Below, in pieces: positions 1-5,521 of a stretch of DNA of 6,840 nucleotides (positions are counted from its first letter, which is position 1; each line of letters starts with the position of its first letter). The stretch comes from an uncultured Prevotellaceae bacterium. Lineage in GTDB: Bacteria; Bacteroidota; Bacteroidia; Bacteroidales; Bacteroidaceae. Made by a program: the position numbers and the translations under genes. Below the pieces are notes generated by a model, which was not told where the DNA came from, did not search any database, and saw only the letters and a program-made list of their open reading frames with translations. The stretch spans positions 1 to 6,840 of the forward strand of contig CACYKX010000168.1 in the NCBI GenBank assembly GCA_902775075.1. The letters run 5' to 3'.

Positions 1-86
1 GCCGTGTTATGTTGGCGTGCTTCTTTGAGATCGACCGATGCCCAGATATTTGCTTGACGGGGCAATTTGTTTTCAAGTTTATAGAG

Positions 87-94
87 GAAAGATA
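87..94 (-). promoter_or_regulatory. Possible -7 promoter element for a gene beyond the left edge
   Basis: Read on the minus strand this is TATCTTTC, seven of eight positions of the Bacteroidetes -7 consensus TAnnTTTG. No TTTG-like -33 element lies about 20 bases upstream, where the sequence is simply AT-rich. Transcription would run leftward out of the window, where no start codon can be judged. The direct repeats at 126-144 sit just upstream of where a -33 box would be, the usual place for an activator. The match is weak and could be chance in AT-rich DNA. Confidence 0.25.
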
Positions 95-125
95 CAAAAA
101 CATATTTATAATCTAATAAATATAA

Positions 126-144
126 CGGTTACAATTCGGTTACA
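126..144. repeat. Two direct repeats CGGTTACA, 11 bp apart
   Basis: CGGTTACA occurs at 126-133 and again at 137-144, so the repeat period is 11 bp, about one helical turn. A degenerate third copy may follow at 147-156. OmpR/PhoB-family response regulators are known to bind head-to-tail repeats with this period. It is an inference that this pair is such an operator. Its position upstream of the possible minus-strand -7 element at 87-94 fits activation of a leftward promoter. Confidence 0.35.
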
Positions 145-160
145 TTCGTCGTTACCTACA

Positions 161-203
161 CTTTTCTTAAAGAAATACCGCCAGTCTTTCACAAGACCGG
201 CGG
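161..203 (-). terminator. Hairpin terminator downstream of the PAP2 gene
   Basis: CCGCC (178-182) pairs with GGCGG (199-203), and GTCTT (184-188) pairs with AAGAC (193-197). One A-C mismatch lies between the two blocks and the loop is TCAC (189-192). Read on the minus strand the hairpin is followed by TATTTCTTT (177-169), a discontinuous U-rich tract. It lies about 60 bases after the PAP2 stop codon and is a plausible intrinsic terminator. The interrupted U tract keeps confidence moderate. Confidence 0.55.
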
Positions 204-261
204 CACATGAACTTGATTTTATGACCAGATATACATCCGGGATTTTTTTCCTACCTGACGA

Positions 262-2139
262 TTAGAGGTTGACCAGGAAGGACATACCTAACGTCCAGTA
301 GTTCATGTCTTTCTTGCGCGTGTATTCTCTTCTCTCAAGACCCATGCCGTCGGCATACTCACCACCGGCTTCCATCAGGAGAGCGGCTCCCTCGGTCGTA
401 CCCTTCTGTACGAAGTGGTAGGGATCGTACTTCGCTGTGAAGGTCTTGCGGGTATAGTCATAGTCGCAGTAAATGCGCCAGGAGAAGTTGGACTTGTAGC
501 GGTAGGTCACTGACAGACCAGTGCCGAAGGTTGTCGATGACTTGGCACCGATGACTAAGTAATCCCAGTCGTCAGTCCATTTTCCGCCGGTGTTGACGGG
601 ATACTTTAAGTCTGACAGGGTGATGTCGTAAACACCGACATCTTGACGACCGGCAGCAGTGTTGTCGATGGTGATTTTGTATTCAATGTCTTTCGTATTA
701 CCCTCGGCGTGACCGTCGATGTCGAGTTCCTGCGTGAACGAACGGCCTAAGAGGGCCTTGGTACCTACAGAGAAATGAGAGCCTAACGGCAGGTTGAAAT
801 AAAGACCGACACTACCTGAGAACTCGGTGAGGTGGTCGCTCTTAACGGTACCATAGATGTTGGTAACAGGAGCATTGGCATTCCAAGCTTCCTCAGAAGA
901 CGTGTCGTAGCCTGACTTACGCAACATGGTCAGCCAGTTTTCGCTATCTCCCTCTGTGCCAATAGGCTGAATACCATTAGGGAAATCATTATGAAATCTT
1001 GTGTCACCAGTCACGTCTTCATAGCCGGCATAGCGGTCGCGCAAGCCGCCCCAAGCGTCTAAGTCTTCCCAGGCAACATAGTCGGTGAAACCACCGAAGT
1101 CTTTAGCAGACATGGCTCTGACGCGCAGACGACCACCGACACCAATGTATTTGTTGAAGAAGTAGGCTCCTTCTGCATCGACTACCGTAGCAGCACGGAA
1201 CTTGATGCTTCTGACCTCTCCCTGTGATTCGAAGTCGAGCTGCTTGCCGCCAAGACCCAGACCCATAGAGACAGCGAAGAACGAGGGGTTCTCATTGTCT
1301 AAAATCAGGTCGTTGCGCAGCAGACCCTTACCCTTGAAGAAAATATCGCCGAGGGCATAACCCAACTCGGTGGACATGATACCGATACCAGCTCCCGACA
1401 TGACGTCAGAAATCCAGTGGCGGTTGTTCAGCACGCGCATGACACCAGTGGCTGTGGCGACACCGTAACCGGCTACCGACCACCAGGGCGAGCGTGTCAG
1501 ACCGTACTCCTTATGCAGCAGGGTAGCACCTACGAAGGCTGTTGCCGTATGACCGGAAGGCCATGAGTTGGCAGTAGAACCATCGGGACGCATCTCCTTG
1601 GCAGTATATTTGATACCGTTGACGAAACCGGCCATGATACCGTAAGACATCAGGGCACTGGCCATCAAGCGAGGCCAGTCGCTACGACCCTCATAGCCGC
1701 CTAACTTCAAACCTACTACCATGGCAGGACCGAAGAACTGCGTATAGTCGTCGATACCGGTCTTGAAGTCGGTCAACAGCTGCGTGTTCTTCTTACCACC
1801 CTTCTCGGCTTTCTGGTTCACGCGGAACATGGCCTTGTCGCCTTTGACCGCCCAACCGGCAGCAAACAAAGGAATACCTACGAAGGTGAGGTCGTCCATC
1901 ACCTTGTAAGGCTTCACACCATCATTGGTCTTCGACTTGAAGAAGTCAAAGTCGGGCTTCCACTTGTGGGAAGCAGCCATAGCCTCAGCTTCCATCTCAT
2001 AGATGTTCAGGTCTGGTTGGTTGCTTTCAGTTTCTGAATACACCAACTTCGGTTCCAGTTCAGGAACCGTCAATTTCAGGTCCTCGGCAAAGGAAGTCAT
2101 CGACGTTCCTAAGAGGAGAGCTACTAAGATTTTTTTCAT
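262..2139 (-). CDS. PAP2-family phosphatase with C-terminal beta-barrel-like domain
   Basis: The predicted protein has 625 residues. It opens with a signal peptide (MKKILVALLL, likely cleavage after A18 in SFA-ED). A type 2 phosphatidic acid phosphatase domain covers about residues 80-270 and carries all three parts of the family signature: K177-x6-R184-P185, P194-S-G-H197, and R235-x5-H241-x3-D245. In this family the two histidines and the arginines handle a phosphoryl transfer, usually removing phosphate from a lipid or isoprenoid phosphate. From about residue 280 to the end, alternating aromatic and polar strands, ending WTLGMSFLVNL, resemble an outer-membrane beta-barrel. The protein is about twice the length of a simple PAP2 enzyme because of this part. 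The start at 2139 is chosen over an in-frame ATG at 2172 because it begins the signal peptide and 2172 lies inside the -7 promoter box. The gene appears monocistronic. The family call is firm; substrate and exact membrane location are unknown. Confidence 0.9.
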   Translation of the reverse strand: MKKILVALLLGTSMTSFAEDLKLTVPELEPKLVYSETESNQPDLNIYEMEAEAMAASHKWKPDFDFFKSKTNDGVKPYKVMDDLTFVGIPLFAAGWAVKGDKAMFRVNQKAEKGGKKNTQLLTDFKTGIDDYTQFFGPAMVVGLKLGGYEGRSDWPRLMASALMSYGIMAGFVNGIKYTAKEMRPDGSTANSWPSGHTATAFVGATLLHKEYGLTRSPWWSVAGYGVATATGVMRVLNNRHWISDVMSGAGIGIMSTELGYALGDIFFKGKGLLRNDLILDNENPSFFAVSMGLGLGGKQLDFESQGEVRSIKFRAATVVDAEGAYFFNKYIGVGGRLRVRAMSAKDFGGFTDYVAWEDLDAWGGLRDRYAGYEDVTGDTRFHNDFPNGIQPIGTEGDSENWLTMLRKSGYDTSSEEAWNANAPVTNIYGTVKSDHLTEFSGSVGLYFNLPLGSHFSVGTKALLGRSFTQELDIDGHAEGNTKDIEYKITIDNTAAGRQDVGVYDITLSDLKYPVNTGGKWTDDWDYLVIGAKSSTTFGTGLSVTYRYKSNFSWRIYCDYDYTRKTFTAKYDPYHFVQKGTTEGAALLMEAGGEYADGMGLERREYTRKKDMNYWTLGMSFLVNL

Positions 2140-2169
2140 TGTATAAAGTGTTAGTGTTTTAAATTGTTG

Positions 2170-2201
2170 CAAAGATAATATATTTTTTATTAATAAGCAA
2201 G
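2170..2201 (-). promoter_or_regulatory. Bacteroidetes-type promoter of the PAP2 gene
   Basis: On the minus strand there is TATCTTTG (2177-2170), a full match to TAnnTTTG. A CTTG (2201-2198) sits 20 bases upstream, matching TTTG at -33 in three of four positions. Transcription would begin near 2163-2166, giving a leader of roughly 25 bases before the ATG at 2139. The leader is A-rich and has no Shine-Dalgarno sequence, as is usual in this phylum. Confidence 0.75.
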
Positions 2202-2376
2202 AAAAAACAAAAAAATATTAAAACGAAAGGCTCGTCATTGTCTCTGAGAACCGTTCTCACAAAACTTGCGGCTGAAAGAATCCTTGGGCGAGAGCCGTCA
2301 AACAACAAAAAAAGAGGTCACGAAGACGAAGGCACTGAAAAACCCTTCAAGTTAGGAAGGCTTCTCGATTATTAAC
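2202..2376. other. Intergenic stretch with no gene
   Basis: I find no supported gene here. There is a short perfect hairpin, TGAGAA (2245-2250) with TTCTCA (2254-2259), and a weak five-base pairing of CGGCT (2269-2273) with AGCCG (2293-2297) over a long loop. Neither is followed by a T tract, so neither is called a terminator. The stretch separates the terminator of the FRG/LRR operon from the PAP2 promoter. Confidence 0.5.
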
Positions 2377-2428
2377 AAAAAAAGCAGATTGCATCTAACC
2401 GTTAACATGCGGATATGCAATCTGCTTT
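2377..2428 (-). terminator. Strong intrinsic terminator of the FRG/LRR operon
   Basis: AAAGCAGATTGCAT (2381-2394) is perfectly complementary to ATGCAATCTGCTTT (2415-2428), a 14-bp stem with a 20-base loop. On the minus strand the stem runs directly into seven consecutive T (2383-2377), the classic Rho-independent form. On the plus strand the bases after the stem are not T-rich, so the element points leftward. It lies about 170 bases after the stop of the LRR gene, leaving a fairly long 3' untranslated region. Confidence 0.85.
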
Positions 2429-2499
2429 CATTGAAGAACTCGCCAATTAGGGTGAGACAAAGATGCTGGTACGGTCCTTGTATACGTATAGCTTTTAAT

Positions 2500-2542
2500 C
2501 AATCTCCTCACATAATGTATTTCTATATCAGTGGGGAGATTG
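2500..2542. repeat. Inverted repeat in the 3' untranslated region of the LRR gene
   Basis: CAATCTCCTCAC (2500-2511) pairs with GTGGGGAGATTG (2531-2542) over 12 positions with one G-U-type wobble, around a 19-base loop. Neither strand has a clear T run after it, so it is not a convincing terminator by itself. It lies between the LRR stop codon and the strong terminator, and may stabilise or help end the minus-strand message. Confidence 0.45.
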
Positions 2543-2597
2543 TTAATATATTCCATCTCAAACTCTTTCACAATGAATATTTGCCATATGAAATGGC

Positions 2598-4289
2598 TCA
2601 CTGATTCATAAGTTTAATCGTTGTATTAGATACTTTAATTAAAACTATTTTTTCGTCAGAATAATAATGAACAACACCATTAGACGCAATATGTTTATAA
2701 AGCTCAACACCATTCAAAGAATAAATGGAAACTTCCTCTTTCTCATTTAAGCCAGATAACTCAATAAAGCCATTTCTAAACGAGGCTATCATAGCTCTTT
2801 GTGGGGCGATTGCTGCTCTGATACCAGATGCATCATCAAGAGTTCCATTAATCCAGAACAGTTTAGCGTTTATTGTTTCGGAATCTCTATATCCGTCAGA
2901 AGAGGAATAATAAAGGATATTATAATACCCTGCTAACGAAATAGCATTCTGAGATGAACCAGTTTTTGAATCTGGCGTGCTTATTGTATAATGATAGTTT
3001 GCAGAAGGCAATGAACTTGAAAATATAATTTGTCCATCAACATAAGCTATAGTTGGTGATGGGCATTGTGGTAAAACATCACCTTCACTCATTTCCACAA
3101 TGCTGCCAAACTCGCACCAACCAGGAGAAAGACTATACCTTTCTACGCATCCTTTAGGGACATAAAGAGTCCTCCCTTCGCCAGACTGGAAAAATGGCTT
3201 AGTGTCACAATGACAGGGGACTTGTGAAAGTGAATATACTTTTTTTAAAGGATTACCATCAAAAGCATTAGAACCAATTGAAGTAACCTTTGCTGGTATT
3301 ATGAGCTCCTCTAAACCACATTTCTGAAAAGCATATGTATTAATCGTTTCTGTTTCATCGGGAATATTGACTTTACTTAGTTTTTTACAATTATCAAATG
3401 CCCCAAAAGGTATCGTAGTCATATTGTTACATAACTTAGCACTCACCAAATTTGTGCAATCTTTAAAGCAATAACTACTCAATTTTTTTGTAAAGCTTAA
3501 GTCTACAGAGGTTATGTGTGTACATCCTGCATATGCATAAGAACCGATAGATGATAAAGATGGTGGAAATATGAAGGATGAAAGGGCGCTGCAATTTTGA
3601 AAAGCATAATCTCCTATAAACTCTATACCATCAGGAACGTTTATATCATTCAAATTCACGCATTTTGAAAACGCATAATTGCCAATGCCCGTTGTATTAG
3701 ATGGCATAACGATGGAGGTTAACTTATCACACCCCTCAAAGAAATGCGAACAGATGCTATTAATATCAATTTTTTCTTTCTTTATTATTTTAAACTGGTA
3801 GTAGCCTGGATATATATCTTTCCATACAATATGATAACCAAAATAATAAGTGTCATATTGTTCATCATAACCACCAGAAAATTTTTTGTATACATCGTGA
3901 TAGTTATATCTTAAGCCATTGTAAATAGAAGACGAAGAAAGAGTCTTATTTGTTTCTAAACCTTCGAAAATGTCTTCTAATCCATCGACATCTACGAACG
4001 ATGCCTCAGATAAATCGAGTTTTGTCAAATTTCCATTATTCTCACTTGATGCAATTTCTTTGATAAACTTTGCGTCTCTTCCATTCAGTTCACCAACTAT
4101 CTTTAATTCTGTAACCCAATATTTGCTGGTTCCTTCAAAATGGCTACTTATGTACTCTGTTGCGCTGTTTTTTACGATGGTAACAGTTTCTCCGAAACAG
4201 TTTATTGCAAATAGTATAAATAAGATAGACGGCAATAATCTTCTACCCTCTTGACTAAAGTGATAAATATTGGAAAATTTTATTCTCAT
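2598..4289 (-). CDS. Secreted BspA-like leucine-rich-repeat protein
   Basis: The predicted protein has 563 residues. A signal peptide is likely: basic start, hydrophobic stretch at about 18-31, possible cleavage near G33. Residues 60-105 resemble the capping region that opens BspA-type proteins (LNGRDAKFIKEIA, then LTKLDLSEASF). A tyrosine-rich insert covers about 120-170. Residues 180-350 hold about seven BspA/LRR_5 repeats of the form 'AF.NC..L..I.IP..V..IG', for example GNYAFSKCVNL and GDYAFQNCSAL. They are followed by the usual cap YVPKGCVERYSLSPGW (376-391). Residues 410-480 look like the small beta domain found after such repeats in Prevotellaceae, and 500-563 like a degenerate C-terminal beta-sandwich or type IX secretion tail. 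The role is unknown; relatives are surface proteins, some of which bind host proteins. It lies 9 bp after the FRG gene, so co-transcription is likely. The gene is strongly AT-rich. Confidence 0.85.
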   Translation of the reverse strand: MRIKFSNIYHFSQEGRRLLPSILFILFAINCFGETVTIVKNSATEYISSHFEGTSKYWVTELKIVGELNGRDAKFIKEIASSENNGNLTKLDLSEASFVDVDGLEDIFEGLETNKTLSSSSIYNGLRYNYHDVYKKFSGGYDEQYDTYYFGYHIVWKDIYPGYYQFKIIKKEKIDINSICSHFFEGCDKLTSIVMPSNTTGIGNYAFSKCVNLNDINVPDGIEFIGDYAFQNCSALSSFIFPPSLSSIGSYAYAGCTHITSVDLSFTKKLSSYCFKDCTNLVSAKLCNNMTTIPFGAFDNCKKLSKVNIPDETETINTYAFQKCGLEELIIPAKVTSIGSNAFDGNPLKKVYSLSQVPCHCDTKPFFQSGEGRTLYVPKGCVERYSLSPGWCEFGSIVEMSEGDVLPQCPSPTIAYVDGQIIFSSSLPSANYHYTISTPDSKTGSSQNAISLAGYYNILYYSSSDGYRDSETINAKLFWINGTLDDASGIRAAIAPQRAMIASFRNGFIELSGLNEKEEVSIYSLNGVELYKHIASNGVVHYYSDEKIVLIKVSNTTIKLMNQ

Positions 4290-4298
4290 GATTGTATG

Positions 4299-5162
4299 TT
4301 ATAATAAGTTTGACTTTCTCTTTTCTTCTGCTACAATTGCCTTGAGCTTCTCCTCTATACCTTTATATATAGTACCACTGTCAATTCCAAGGACAGAAAG
4401 TTCATGTAAGATAGCCTGTTTATTGCTACTTCTGATTATTGCCCGTCTTTCATCAAAGAAATTTGTGTCACAAAGACTCTTTCTGAAAGGCAATGCAGAA
4501 TCTTCATCGAAAACTTCATCAATAAGGGGCGTCATAATAAAGGCTCCGTTTTGGGCTTCAATACGAGGATTGCTTATCGGTGGAAGAACAAAAAACGGTT
4601 GAGTAAAACTATTGATGTTCATCTCTTCTACTTTCGCAAATTTTCGAAAGCCGACTATCATTCGTTGTATTTCATGCTCAAAAACATATTTGGCAGTCAA
4701 TTCTGCAATCCTGGTATTTTGGCTCTCGTTATAATGCCCGCAATATACAACTCCATCATAAGATAGTTCTTTCTCATCACAGCAAGCCATAAATAAAGCA
4801 ACAAGGGGGTTGAATGTAACGTCAAGCAGACGGGTACTTAGTCCATAGTGTTGAAAGAATATCATCTTCTCCAAATATGTGTTTAGTGATGATATCTCGT
4901 TCCATAGTCTGAGCGTCGCTTTCTTGAGTAGAGAATTCTCGTCAAGATATGGCGGTTCTCTCAATACACTTGGCTTCAATTCCCAGCATACACATGAATG
5001 TCCACGATAATAACCATAGTCGCCTTCAAAGGACAAAGGTTCCCCTTCATTACTGATAACTTCTGTAGTGTTTGTCGCCTTGACCCAAATCAGGTATTCA
5101 GAGACATTTCCAATTGTCGTATCTTTATAATCCATCTGTATAACAGTTTTGCCAATTGTCAT
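4299..5162 (-). CDS. FRG-domain protein
   Basis: The predicted protein has 287 residues with no signal peptide or membrane segment, so it is likely cytoplasmic. The FRG signature is complete. Y52-R-G (in YYRGHS, 51-56) is followed by the conserved WELKPSVLR (60-68). The core FFQHYGLSTRLLDVTFNPL (102-120) continues into VALFMAC, matching the family pattern QHxGxxTRLLDxTxNPxxALxxA. A later block has R200-IEAQNGAFI (200-209), the usual R..QxGxF. The C-terminus (ELSVLGIDSGTIYKGIEEKL) is also typical. The biochemical activity of FRG domains is not established to my knowledge. They occur alone or fused to other domains, often in accessory regions. The start at 5162 is the first ATG after an in-frame stop; M10 at 5135 is a plausible alternative, since family similarity only begins after it. 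It is the first gene of a likely operon with the LRR gene. Confidence 0.85.
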   Translation of the reverse strand: MTIGKTVIQMDYKDTTIGNVSEYLIWVKATNTTEVISNEGEPLSFEGDYGYYRGHSCVCWELKPSVLREPPYLDENSLLKKATLRLWNEISSLNTYLEKMIFFQHYGLSTRLLDVTFNPLVALFMACCDEKELSYDGVVYCGHYNESQNTRIAELTAKYVFEHEIQRMIVGFRKFAKVEEMNINSFTQPFFVLPPISNPRIEAQNGAFIMTPLIDEVFDEDSALPFRKSLCDTNFFDERRAIIRSSNKQAILHELSVLGIDSGTIYKGIEEKLKAIVAEEKRKSNLL

Positions 5163-5201
5163 TTGTGGGCTACATAGACTTTGCAGTACAGAAACAGCGC
5201 A

Positions 5202-5338
5202 GCTCCACCATATTCCCGATTAGGCTTTGCACGGCCTCAACATCCTATGGAGAAGACTACGCTGTAAGGCGTAGCTTCTAGGATGTTGTTTTGCTCGTTT
5301 ATCCATTTCTGAGGTGCAAATTCAATCGGGAATCGAGC
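5202..5338 (-). ncRNA. Structured RNA leader candidate (long imperfect inverted repeat)
   Basis: Nested complementary blocks share one centre. ATTCCCGATT (5212-5221) pairs with AATCGGGAAT (5324-5333), TTTGCAC (5226-5232) with GTGCAAA (5314-5320), and CTC (5236-5238) with GAG (5311-5313). CAACATCCT (5238-5246) pairs with AGGATGTTG (5280-5288), AGAAG (5251-5255) with CTTCT (5275-5279), and CTACGC (5257-5262) with GCGTAG (5269-5274), loop TGTAAG. Some end bases compete. GCTC (5202-5205) with GAGC (5335-5338) may close the structure. The minus-strand promoter at 5374-5406 would transcribe all of it as part of a roughly 205-base leader of the FRG gene. No terminator follows, so a leader is more likely than a free RNA. 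A palindromic mobile-element remnant or a 6S-like RNA are alternatives. I match it to no named family. Confidence 0.5.
5220..5306 (-). CDS. Possible 28-residue upstream ORF in the FRG leader
   Basis: An ATG at 5306 opens a 28-codon frame ending in TAA at 5222-5220, 57 bases before the FRG start and in the same frame. The peptide begins MDKRAKQHPRSY and is basic, with five arginines and three lysines. Its codons run through the central hairpin of the structured leader, so a translating ribosome would disturb that structure. Short frames arise easily by chance, and there is no homology or initiation signal to back this one, so it is a possibility only. Confidence 0.15.
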   Translation of the reverse strand: MDKRAKQHPRSYALQRSLLHRMLRPCKA

Positions 5339-5373
5339 AACCAATATGTCGTGCCTCTTACGAAACACAGTTG

Positions 5374-5406
5374 CAAAGATACAATTTTTCCACGAATTGG
5401 AACACA
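5374..5406 (-). promoter_or_regulatory. Bacteroidetes-type promoter of the FRG/LRR operon
   Basis: On the minus strand TATCTTTG (5381-5374) is an exact TAnnTTTG match. TGTG (5406-5403), three of four matches to TTTG, lies 21 bases upstream. Transcription would begin around 5367-5370, which places the whole inverted repeat in the transcript and leaves a leader of about 205 bases before the FRG ATG at 5162. Confidence 0.6.
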
Positions 5407-5470
5407 GAAATGCCAATTATTTGTCTTTTTACCTATTTAATAATATATAATTTGCCGTAATTTGGGTCAA

Positions 5471-5505
5471 TTTGCTTTCTTTTTGCCCAAAAAGTTGTAA
5501 TTTTG
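5471..5505 (+). promoter_or_regulatory. Promoter candidate of the AlbA_2 gene
   Basis: TAATTTTG (5498-5505) is an exact TAnnTTTG match. The upstream element is imperfect: TTTG at 5471-5474 leaves a 23-base spacer, and TTTC at 5476-5479 leaves 18, against the usual 19-21. A small inverted repeat, TTTGGG (5461-5466) with CCCAAA (5486-5491), brackets this region and might be an operator. Transcription would start near 5510, giving a very short leader of about 12 bases to the ATG at 5522 or about 24 to the ATG at 5534. Confidence 0.5.
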
Positions 5506-5521
5506 CAAGCGCATTATAAAG

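Noticed and set aside
38..265. 75-codon plus-strand open frame at the left end
   Set aside because: It overlaps the PAP2 terminator hairpin and the 3' end of the PAP2 gene, has no recognisable domain or signal, and has no promoter with a fitting distance.
2140..2172. Start of the PAP2 gene at the upstream in-frame ATG (2172)
   Set aside because: That ATG lies within the TATCTTTG promoter element, so it would not be transcribed; the ATG at 2139 begins a proper signal peptide.
2389..2604. 71-codon plus-strand open frame
   Set aside because: It starts inside the terminator stem and runs through the hairpin-containing 3' untranslated region; the peptide has no recognisable features.
3970..4254. 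Plus-strand open frames opposite the LRR and FRG genes (also 2725-2910, 4270-4602 and 4551-4766)
   Set aside because: They lie antisense to genes with clear domain matches and show no protein features of their own.
4361..4391. Lipoprotein reading of the LRR protein's N-terminus (Cys31)
   Set aside because: The residues before the cysteine (FAIN) do not fit a normal lipobox with small residues next to the cysteine; the position quoted is approximate, and a signal peptidase I site near G33 fits better.
5202..5338. Retron-type non-coding RNA
   Set aside because: No reverse transcriptase gene is present in the window, and the expected paired end repeats with a branching G could not be identified.
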